The notes under the pieces: generated by a model
Database searches by the model: none
What the model saw: the letters and a program-made list of their open reading frames with translations, nothing else
Told to the model about the DNA's origin: nothing
NCBI GenBank assembly: GCA_025454125.1
Contig: JALOPA010000219.1
Coordinates: 1-5,187 of the forward strand
Origin: Thermodesulfobacteriota bacterium
GTDB lineage: Bacteria; Desulfobacterota; DSM-4660; Desulfatiglandales; HGW-15
Direction: 5' to 3'
DNA length: 5,187 nt
Shown here: positions 1 through 5,187 of the stretch, in pieces
How the letters are laid out: every line of letters starts with the position of its first letter
How positions within the stretch are numbered: position 1 is the first letter of the stretch
Position numbers and translations under genes: made by a program

Positions 1-927
1 CCCCGCCGCGAACTCATCCAGAACATCGACAGGATCCCTTTGCCGGCCTATGACCTTTTTCCAATGGAGTACTACCGGCTCTTGCGCATGCCCGGGTGCT
101 CAAGCTCGGACTTTGTGCTCCCCATGCTGTCCGGTCGAGGCTGCCCTTTCCATTGCAACTTCTGCTACCGCATGGACGAGGGGTTCAGAGCGCGGAGCAG
201 TGAGGCGATCGTAAAGGAAATTCAGCTTCTCAAAGAACGCTATCGCGTCACGTATATCGCCTTTTCAGATGAACTGCTCATGAGTTCCGTACAGCGGACT
301 GAGGAAATCTGCGAAGCTTTTATCCGAGAGAAACTCCATGTCAAATGGGACTGCAATGGTCGTCTCAACTACGCCAGGCCGGATCTGTTGCGCCTCATGC
401 GGAAAGCCGGCTGCGTGTTCATCAACTATGGAATTGAAGCCTTTGACGACCAGATCCTGAGAAACATGAACAAAGCCCTTACCACCCGACAGATCGTCAA
501 GGGCATCGAGGCCACCTTGGCCGCGGGCATAAGCCCAGGGGTGAATATCATCTTCGGGAACATCGGGGAGACTCGGGAGACGCTGCTCAAGGGCGTCGAA
601 TTCCTGCTGAAATATGATGACGGGGCTCAACTCAGGACGATCCGACCGGTCACCCCCTACCCCGGCTCGGACCTGTACGACCACGCTATCCAGGCGGGTC
701 TGCTTAAGGATGTGGAAGAGTTCTATGAGAAGAGACACACCAACTCGGACCTGATGTCGGTCAATTTCACGAATCTGACGGATGAGGAGTTCCATCAAGC
801 CCTGTGTGAGGCCAACAAGCGCCTGATCGAGAATTACTTCGAGAACAAAAAGAAGGTCCTCTTCAGGCAAACCGAAAGGCTGTACCTTGAACACGACACG
901 ACCTTCAGGGGCTATCGCCAAACATAG
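1..927 (+). CDS. B12-binding-type radical SAM protein, C-terminal part (5' end outside window)
   Basis: The frame is open from the first base, so 308 codons of a longer gene are visible; the TTG at 40 is internal and not a start. Codons 11-25 (R-I-P-L-P-A-Y-D-L-F-P-M) match the linker that follows the N-terminal cobalamin-binding domain in BchE-like radical SAM proteins. The CX3CX2C cluster motif is at codons 48, 52 and 55 (C-P-F-H-C-N-F-C-Y) and would ligate the [4Fe-4S] cluster that cleaves S-adenosylmethionine. Further family marks are G-I-E-A-F-D-D (144-150) and G-N-I-G-E-T (186-191), which stands where many relatives have G-x-P-G-E-T. The C-terminus F-R-G-Y-R-Q supports the stop at 927. 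Family members methylate or rearrange small molecules or lipids in the cytoplasm; the substrate cannot be read from sequence. The polysaccharide-type neighbours suggest a sugar or lipid-linked precursor. The family is confident, the B12 domain is inferred because it lies outside the window, and the role is unknown. Confidence 0.9.
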   Translation, partial: PRRELIQNIDRIPLPAYDLFPMEYYRLLRMPGCSSSDFVLPMLSGRGCPFHCNFCYRMDEGFRARSSEAIVKEIQLLKERYRVTYIAFSDELLMSSVQRTEEICEAFIREKLHVKWDCNGRLNYARPDLLRLMRKAGCVFINYGIEAFDDQILRNMNKALTTRQIVKGIEATLAAGISPGVNIIFGNIGETRETLLKGVEFLLKYDDGAQLRTIRPVTPYPGSDLYDHAIQAGLLKDVEEFYEKRHTNSDLMSVNFTNLTDEEFHQALCEANKRLIENYFENKKKVLFRQTERLYLEHDTTFRGYRQT

Positions 928-1030
928 ACTGCTGTTTCTAACCCAAGACAGTCGATTCCCAAAGAGCGGCATGACGACACCCTTGCGTCTGAAACTCTGC
1001 ATCTATGTTGGGCTCGCTAAAAGGGCATGA
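887..1030 (+). CDS. Possible short ORF (47 aa) ending in ATGA overlap with the glycosyltransferase
   Basis: Between the radical SAM stop and the glycosyltransferase start, a third frame is open from 827 to a TGA at 1028-1030, and that TGA overlaps the ATG at 1027. Possible starts are TTG at 887, with GAAAGG at 874-879 seven bases upstream, or ATG at 971, which would give only 19 residues and has a weak purine run at 961-966. From TTG 887 the product is 47 residues. Residues 14-28 (R-L-L-F-L-T-Q-D-S-R-F-P-K-S-G) loosely resemble the first strand and loop of GT-B glycosyltransferases. It could be a leader-type frame that delivers ribosomes to the glycosyltransferase start, a decayed remnant of another gene, or chance. 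The ATGA junction and the poorly placed Shine-Dalgarno of the next gene favour real translation, but the length and unusual start make this tentative. Confidence 0.28.
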   Translation: MNTTRPSGAIAKHRLLFLTQDSRFPKSGMTTPLRLKLCIYVGLAKRA

Positions 1031-2322
1031 TCCATTCGAATTGTTCTGACAACGGCCGGAAAGGGATTCGGGTTCTTTATGCCGTGAGTCTCTTTTCAGG
1101 CTTGAGCGCCAGCGTGCAGAAACGGGTGTGGGAGCCTGCCGGTGCTCCCACGATCTACCGGATGATCGAGGCCCTCGACGCCGGCCCGGACCAACTGAAC
1201 CTCGTTTTCTGCCCCAGAACCCGGGAGTCGAGCGGGGGGATTCAGGCGCCGACGAGGACGGCAATCTCAGGTCTCAAGACGCCCGTCTGGGTGCTCCCTT
1301 ACTACACCAGTTCAGTGCTGAAAAGGCTTGGCCTGGAGAGAGTCTACAGAGAACTGCGCCAAGCTCTGTTTCTGGCGGGGCTCTGCAGGCGCAAGAAAGT
1401 CGACCTGTGCTACTTCAACAACGGAAATCTCCTCATCGCAGCTCTTTTCGCTTACCTGGGAGTCGGGCGGGTTGTCCTGCGGGTCATGGGGGCATACCCT
1501 GTCATGAAGGAGATCGCCGCCCGAAGGAAAACCCCGGCAGCCTGGATCGAGTACAAGGCTTACCGAGCGCCCTATGCGCATGTTGTTTGCACGCAGGACG
1601 GAAGCGGCGGGGAATGGTTCATGGACAGGGCCTTGAGACCCGAGGTACCGAGAACCCTCATGCTCAACGGAGTGGATACCGCCTTTAAGGAGAGGGCCGA
1701 TCAAGGGATTGCGAAGAAAAGGGTTGGGGTTCCCTCTGAAAGGCCTTTGATTCTTTTTGTGGGGAAAATGGAACCGGCCAAAGGGTGCATGGAATTCCTC
1801 GATGCGGTCGCGACCCTGGCCAAAGAAAGACCGGACGCTTTCACCGCCGTCATGATCGGCAAGGGCCCGCAGCTTCATTCGGCAGAAGAGAGAGCGAAAA
1901 GCGACGGCCTTGAGCGTTATGTGCGCGTGATTCCATCGGTCCCTCACCGGTCCATCGTGGAGTGGCATCATGCTGCGGATATCTATGTGTCCATGAATCT
2001 CCTGGGGGGGCTCAGCAATGCGAACCTTGAGGCCATGCGCTCCGGGACTTGTGTGGTGATGCTGGAAGGGGACCGGGAGCGCCATGTGGACGAAACCACG
2101 GATCACATGCTGACAGAGGGATGCGTGGTCAGGATCGGAAGGAAGCGGGCTGTGGAAAACCTCAAAGAGGCTCTGAAGGAATTGTTGGACAACCCTGAAA
2201 AGCGAAGGGGAATCGGGGAGAAAATGGCAAGGGTGGCGAAGGAATTGATCCCCACATGGGACGAACGCATTCAGAGCGAGCTTCAACTGCTTCAAAGGGT
2301 CGCGGCCGGTGAACGGGTCTGA
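1027..2322 (+). CDS. Glycosyltransferase family 4 (GT-B fold)
   Basis: A 431-residue protein, a normal length for GT4 enzymes, which transfer a sugar from a nucleotide-sugar donor to a lipid-linked or glycan acceptor at the cytoplasmic membrane face. The N-terminal Rossmann half begins with I-R-V-L-Y-A-V-S-L-F-S-G (about 14-25). The donor-binding half has L-F-V-G-K-M-E-P-A-K-G (243-253), V-M-I-G-K-G-P-Q and A-D-I-Y-V-S-M-N before the signature G-L-S-N-A-N-L-E-A-M-R-S-G (328-340). M-L-N-G-V-D (212-217) marks the interdomain junction. In the usual E-x7-E donor motif, E335 is present but the first Glu is Gly327. An in-frame TAA at 1018-1020 makes ATG 1027 the first possible start. The purine run AAAAGGG at 1019-1025 is only one base from it, too close for a normal ribosome site. 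The gene ends inside the next one. No signal peptide or membrane segment is evident. The family is certain; donor and acceptor are unknown. Confidence 0.93.
   Translation: MIHSNCSDNGRKGIRVLYAVSLFSGLSASVQKRVWEPAGAPTIYRMIEALDAGPDQLNLVFCPRTRESSGGIQAPTRTAISGLKTPVWVLPYYTSSVLKRLGLERVYRELRQALFLAGLCRRKKVDLCYFNNGNLLIAALFAYLGVGRVVLRVMGAYPVMKEIAARRKTPAAWIEYKAYRAPYAHVVCTQDGSGGEWFMDRALRPEVPRTLMLNGVDTAFKERADQGIAKKRVGVPSERPLILFVGKMEPAKGCMEFLDAVATLAKERPDAFTAVMIGKGPQLHSAEERAKSDGLERYVRVIPSVPHRSIVEWHHAADIYVSMNLLGGLSNANLEAMRSGTCVVMLEGDRERHVDETTDHMLTEGCVVRIGRKRAVENLKEALKELLDNPEKRRGIGEKMARVAKELIPTWDERIQSELQLLQRVAAGERV
2294..2299 (+). promoter_or_regulatory. Ribosome binding site for the AsnB-like gene
   Basis: AAAGGG lies nine bases before the GTG at 2309, inside the glycosyltransferase coding sequence. 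The AsnB-like frame is open back to a TGA at 2246-2248 but has no ATG, GTG or TTG before 2309, so this site and that GTG together fix the start. Confidence 0.55.
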
Positions 2323-3958
2323 GGTTCGCCTTCTCATTGAAAAGGCCTACCGTTGGCACTTTTCCGAGGATCAAGGAATACGATTCTGGTCCACGGGATC
2401 GGAGAACGCGCGAAATGAGCTTCTCAGATTCTTTCATGGCGCTGAGAAGCCTACGATTGAGGAGGTGAGCCGGTTCCTGGGGAAGTTGGATGGCCCATTC
2501 GGATTCGTTGTGGATTTGCACGACAGGGTTTTTGCCGGGACCGACAAAATTCGGAGCTACCCGGTTTTCTATGCTTTCCAGGGGGAGAAGTTCGGTGTCT
2601 CCAACTCGGCCCGTGCCATCAGAGACTCCTTTCGGTTTCTCGATTTTGACCCGCTTTCCGTTCTCGAATTCCAGATGGCAGGCTATGTCTCGGGAGCGGA
2701 AACCCTCCTGGAAGGGCTCAGACAACTGCAGGCGGCCGAGGTGCTCCTGTGGGAAAAGGGGGAGAGCCGTCTACGGCGGGAGAGGTACTTCCTGTTCTAT
2801 TCCTCCTCCGAAAAGGTCGCATCGGTTTCACGAGGCATCGAGCAGCTGGAGACCCTCACACAGGAGGTTTTCAGGAAGGCCGTCGAGAGGTTGAACGGGA
2901 GGCCGGCGATGATCCCCTTGAGCGGGGGGTTGGACTCACGGCTCGTCGCCTGCATGTTGAAGCAGCTGAAGTACGACAACGTGCTTTGCTACTCTTACGG
3001 CCTGGAGGGGAATTGGGAGTCCAGGGCGAGCCGGGAAATCGCCGAACGGTTGGAGTACCGATGGGTCTTTGTGCCCTACGACAGGAAGCGCTACCGGTCC
3101 ATGTACGGAGACCCGGACACAGCCGCCTATTTTCGATTCGGGGACGGTCTCTCGGCCTTGCCCTTTATTCAGGACCGGCTCTGCCTTCTGGAGATGATTG
3201 AAAAGGGCCTGGTCCCTTCGGATGCGGTCTTCATCAACGGCAATTCGGGCGATTTCAGCACAGGGGGGCACATACCCGCAGTGGTGATGGATGGGGAGGG
3301 CGGCAGGTGGGAGAGGCTTTTTCAAGGCATTGTGAACAAACATTACTCCCTTTGGGAATCCCGAAAGACTCGAGAAAACCTTTCGAGGATTTCCGCGAAG
3401 GTGCGGACCACGATTCAGGAGCTGTGCGGACGCGATCCGGACGCTGGGCCGCCGGAGTCCCTTGCGCCGCTTTATGAAGTGTGGGAGTGGCAGGAGCGGC
3501 AGAGCAAGTACGTGGTGAACGGCCAAAGGGTCTATGACTATCTTGGGTATTCCTGGCTCCTTCCCCACTGGGACGACCTCTACCTGGAGTTCTGGTCACA
3601 GGTTTCGCCTGAGCTCAAGTTCGGACAAAAGCTGTACAAAGCCTATCTCAAGGCAAAAGACTTTTGTGGACTTTTCAGAACTTATGAACCGGAACGCTAC
3701 GTCAGCCCGAAGTCTGTGCGGCCCCTGCGGACTCTCGCTCGTTTGGCCGTCGCGCCTTTTGGAAAGAGCATGTGGCATCGCGTGGACAAAAGTGTTTTTG
3801 CCTTTTTCACCGAAAACCTCCAGACCTACAGCCCCTTCACGTACCTCGAAGTCTTGAGCAAAGGGGGCGGGTTCCGGCACGCCATTTCCTTGCGGGCGGA
3901 GGATTACCTTGCTCGCCTCCAAAAAGAGAACGCGGAGGCAAGAGCGCGCAGGGGTTGA
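2309..3958 (+). CDS. Asparagine synthase-like amide ligase lacking the glutaminase cysteine
   Basis: A 549-residue protein with the asparagine synthetase B plan. The N-terminal half is a reduced class II glutamine amidotransferase domain: L-D-G-P-F-G-F (60-66) and D-K-I-R-S-Y-P-V-F-Y (79-88) match the conserved core. The protein starts M-N-G-S, with no Met-Cys-Gly and no catalytic Cys near the N-terminus, so it should not hydrolyse glutamine. The C-terminal half is an ATP-pyrophosphatase synthetase domain: S-G-G-L-D-S (205-210) is the ATP loop, and K441 in G-Q-K-L-Y-K is a plausible conserved catalytic lysine. The canonical G-(D/E)-G-x-D-E-x-F-G-G segment is replaced by G-N-S-G-D-F-S-T-G-G (311-320). 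The expected chemistry is AMP activation of a carboxylate and amide formation with ammonia or an amine. Beta-lactam synthetase and lasso-peptide cyclases are Cys-less relatives, but the neighbours point to a sugar or glycan substrate. The gene overlaps the previous one by 14 bp. The family is certain, the substrate unknown. Confidence 0.9.
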   Translation: MNGSEVRLLIEKAYRWHFSEDQGIRFWSTGSENARNELLRFFHGAEKPTIEEVSRFLGKLDGPFGFVVDLHDRVFAGTDKIRSYPVFYAFQGEKFGVSNSARAIRDSFRFLDFDPLSVLEFQMAGYVSGAETLLEGLRQLQAAEVLLWEKGESRLRRERYFLFYSSSEKVASVSRGIEQLETLTQEVFRKAVERLNGRPAMIPLSGGLDSRLVACMLKQLKYDNVLCYSYGLEGNWESRASREIAERLEYRWVFVPYDRKRYRSMYGDPDTAAYFRFGDGLSALPFIQDRLCLLEMIEKGLVPSDAVFINGNSGDFSTGGHIPAVVMDGEGGRWERLFQGIVNKHYSLWESRKTRENLSRISAKVRTTIQELCGRDPDAGPPESLAPLYEVWEWQERQSKYVVNGQRVYDYLGYSWLLPHWDDLYLEFWSQVSPELKFGQKLYKAYLKAKDFCGLFRTYEPERYVSPKSVRPLRTLARLAVAPFGKSMWHRVDKSVFAFFTENLQTYSPFTYLEVLSKGGGFRHAISLRAEDYLARLQKENAEARARRG

Positions 3959-3964
3959 TCCGGT

Positions 3965-3970
3965 GAGGAG
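3965..3970 (+). promoter_or_regulatory. Ribosome binding site for the GNAT gene
   Basis: GAGGAG sits 11 bases before the ATG at 3982, a slightly long spacing. An in-frame TGA at 3964-3966 and the absence of any other start codon after it make ATG 3982 the first possible initiation codon. A GTG at 3974 is closer to this site but in another frame. Confidence 0.6.
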
Positions 3971-3981
3971 CGCGTGAGCTT

Positions 3982-5091
3982 ATGTCGCGTTACAAACTCC
4001 GAAAAGCCACGGATCAGGACCACGAGGCAATCAATCAACTTTACTACCGGATCACCGGCCGGAAGCGAAGCGCTGCTCAGTATGCGTGGGAGTGGCTGGA
4101 GAACCCGGCAGGAGAGTCGGAGCGGTGGGTCATCTGTGAGGAGAGTACAGGGGACGTGGTGGCGCATCACGGCCTCATCCCCATCCGATTCAACGCCTGG
4201 GGGACGGCGCTCCTTGCCGGCAAGACCGAAAATACCATGGTGGCTCCGGAGCACAGGAACAAATTCGTCTACCTTTCTTTTGAGAAGAAAATGTTCGAGG
4301 AAGCCAAGCAGCGCTTTGACGTTTTTTTCACCACGGCCGGAAGGGGCGCTCCGGGGATGATCCGGAAGCGTCTCGGCTACGAAAGGACGGGGTGGTGGAC
4401 GACCTACGTTCTGTATGCCAGCCCGCGCTACATCCTCAGCCGGCTGGCAGTTACCGCGAGGTTGAGGAGGATGGGCCCGTTCCTGCTTCCGGTGCTCTCG
4501 CTTGGGGTGGCGGCGTACCGGGCTCTCAGGATTCGGATGGGGCAGCCGAAATCTGCATCCCGCATGGTCAAGACCCTGCGTTTTGACGAGCACAAGGAGG
4601 AAGTGGAGGATTTCTGGCGGAAGAACAAGAGCCATTTCGGGCTGACGCCGGAACGAAGCGGAGCGTATCTCGAATGGCGATTCGGCAGGAATCCGTACAA
4701 TCCCTACCAGCTCTGCCTGGGCTATAAAGAGGGACAGCTCAACGGATACGCCGTGACCAGACCGGGAAAGGTGAGGACGCGCGACGGCGTGCTCAGGAGA
4801 ATGGTCATCGAAGATCTGGTGGTTGCCGGCAATGACCGGAGGCTTTATGAGCGGTTTCTGAAAGAGCTCTTGAGCGATCCTTCTGAGTGCGACCTGGGGG
4901 TCCTTCGGACAGTCGAAAGCGAAGACGCCCTCAACGCTGCGCTCCGAAACAGGCGTTTCTTTCCGTGGCGCCAACAGCCCACCGGAGAAGCGGGAGGCGC
5001 CCCTTTCTATGCCTATGCGCACGGCTCGGCAGGGCCTGCGAAGGGATGGTTCGTCACAGAAGCTTTAAGCGAAGGAGTGATTGAAGAATGA
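3982..5091 (+). CDS. Large GNAT-type acyltransferase, probably two GNAT-like halves
   Basis: A 369-residue protein, about twice the size of a single GNAT domain. The first half opens with Y-K-L-R-K-A-T-D-Q-D (4-13), the usual first strand, and has V-V-A-H-H-G-L-I-P followed by the motif A region M-V-A-P-E-H-R-N-K-F (86-95). There the acyl-CoA loop R-x-x-G-x-(G/A) reads R92-N-K-F-V-Y, with both small residues lost. F-F-T-T-A-G-R-G-A-P and L-G-Y-E-R close the domain. A linker with a short hydrophobic run (164-179) follows; it is too short to call a membrane helix. The second half contains Y-L-E-W-R-F-G-R-N-P-Y (229-239), a pattern seen in large GNAT proteins of polysaccharide clusters, then G-Q-L-N-G-Y-A-V and V-I-E-D-L-V-V. 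It likely transfers an acyl (or aminoacyl) group to an amino sugar in the cytoplasm. It follows the AsnB-like stop by 23 bp and overlaps the next start by 4 bp. The fold is confident; donor and acceptor are unknown. Confidence 0.85.
   Translation: MSRYKLRKATDQDHEAINQLYYRITGRKRSAAQYAWEWLENPAGESERWVICEESTGDVVAHHGLIPIRFNAWGTALLAGKTENTMVAPEHRNKFVYLSFEKKMFEEAKQRFDVFFTTAGRGAPGMIRKRLGYERTGWWTTYVLYASPRYILSRLAVTARLRRMGPFLLPVLSLGVAAYRALRIRMGQPKSASRMVKTLRFDEHKEEVEDFWRKNKSHFGLTPERSGAYLEWRFGRNPYNPYQLCLGYKEGQLNGYAVTRPGKVRTRDGVLRRMVIEDLVVAGNDRRLYERFLKELLSDPSECDLGVLRTVESEDALNAALRNRRFFPWRQQPTGEAGGAPFYAYAHGSAGPAKGWFVTEALSEGVIEE
5072..5077 (+). promoter_or_regulatory. Ribosome binding site for the gene at 5088
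   Basis: AAGGAG lies ten bases before the ATG at 5088, inside the last codons of the GNAT gene. It is the strongest Shine-Dalgarno match in the window. It supports the start of the truncated last gene and reinitiation at the ATGA junction. Confidence 0.65.
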
Positions 5092-5187
5092 AAGGGGAGA
5101 AGCACTCGGATTTCTCCTTCTTGGGGAAAAGAAAATACATCCAGGGGGCGACCCTTCTGGATTTCGCCCTCCGATGCATTTGGGAAG
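5088..5187 (+). CDS. Start of an unrecognised gene (3' end outside window)
   Basis: The ATG at 5088-5090 overlaps the GNAT stop TGA at 5089-5091, has a good Shine-Dalgarno site upstream (5072-5077), and opens a frame that runs without a stop to the window end, giving 33 full codons. The visible N-terminus is M-K-G-E-K-H-S-D-F-S-F-L-G-K-R-K-Y-I-Q-G followed by a hydrophobic, helix-like stretch. The F-L-G-K-R-x-Y-I-x-G segment looks like a conserved family start, but I cannot name the family with confidence. There is no signal peptide: the start is charged and polar before the hydrophobic part. Its tight coupling to the GNAT gene suggests it works in the same pathway. It is a real gene start with fair confidence and unknown function. 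Confidence 0.7.
   Translation, partial: MKGEKHSDFSFLGKRKYIQGATLLDFALRCIWE

Noticed and set aside
40..42. TTG at 40 as the start of the radical SAM gene
   Set aside because: The frame is open to the window edge, and the residues before it (R-I-P-L-P-A-Y-D) belong to the conserved linker after a cobalamin-binding domain, so the real start lies upstream of the window.
927..953. GACTG ... CAGTC inverted repeat just after the radical SAM stop, as a terminator
   Set aside because: The stem is only five base pairs with a 17-base loop and no T-tract follows, so it does not look like an intrinsic terminator.
983..1009. TTGCGT and TATGTT as a promoter for the glycosyltransferase
   Set aside because: The -35 match is poor (three of six) and the spacing is 15 bases. 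The tight gene packing makes an internal promoter unnecessary.
1312..2337. A 341-codon open frame on the minus strand, opposite the glycosyltransferase
   Set aside because: Its product shows no family motif and is rich in His, Pro and Arg. The plus-strand frame carries clear GT4 motifs throughout, so this is a shadow.
887..3958. A RiPP (lasso-like) pathway: short ORF as precursor, radical SAM and Cys-less AsnB-like protein as maturation enzymes
   Set aside because: The short ORF has no leader/core character, no lasso B-type protease or recognition protein is visible, and the glycosyltransferase and GNAT neighbours fit polysaccharide work better.
3904..5022. A 372-codon open frame on the minus strand, opposite the GNAT gene
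   Set aside because: It covers most of a well-supported plus-strand gene, is Arg/Pro/Ser-rich with no recognisable domain, and is what third-position GC bias produces on the antisense strand.

Overview
The window is one gene-dense, plus-strand stretch of moderately GC-rich bacterial DNA. It looks like the inside of a surface-polysaccharide (capsule, O-antigen or exopolysaccharide) gene cluster. No rRNA, tRNA, CRISPR array, insertion sequence or transposase was seen. The gene mix (a BchE-like radical SAM protein, a family 4 glycosyltransferase, an asparagine-synthetase-like amide ligase and a large GNAT protein) resembles polysaccharide loci of Desulfobacterota (deltaproteobacteria) and related Gram-negative anaerobes. 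That taxonomic guess rests on gene content only and is weak.

Layout. 1-927: C-terminal two thirds or so of a B12-dependent-type radical SAM enzyme, cut by the window start. 928-1026: a 99-bp gap holding a short open frame, possibly starting inside the radical SAM gene at 887, whose TGA overlaps the next ATG. 1027-2322: complete GT-B glycosyltransferase. 2309-3958: complete asparagine synthase-like protein with a degenerate glutaminase half, starting with GTG inside the end of the glycosyltransferase gene. 3982-5091: complete large GNAT-type acyltransferase. 5088-5187: first 33 codons of an unrecognised gene that overlaps the GNAT stop as ATGA.

The genes are co-oriented and nearly gapless: a 14-bp overlap, a 23-bp gap and a 4-bp overlap. 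No convincing promoter or terminator lies between them, so they are probably one transcript and partly coupled in translation. As inference, the glycosyltransferase would add a sugar to a lipid-linked glycan or glycoconjugate, while the AsnB-like protein and the GNAT protein would install an amide or N-acyl decoration on that sugar. The radical SAM enzyme may carry out a methylation or carbon-skeleton rearrangement on the same product.

The most interesting points are the AsnB-like protein, which lacks the glutaminase cysteine and has a rewritten catalytic loop, and the cryptic short frame before the glycosyltransferase.
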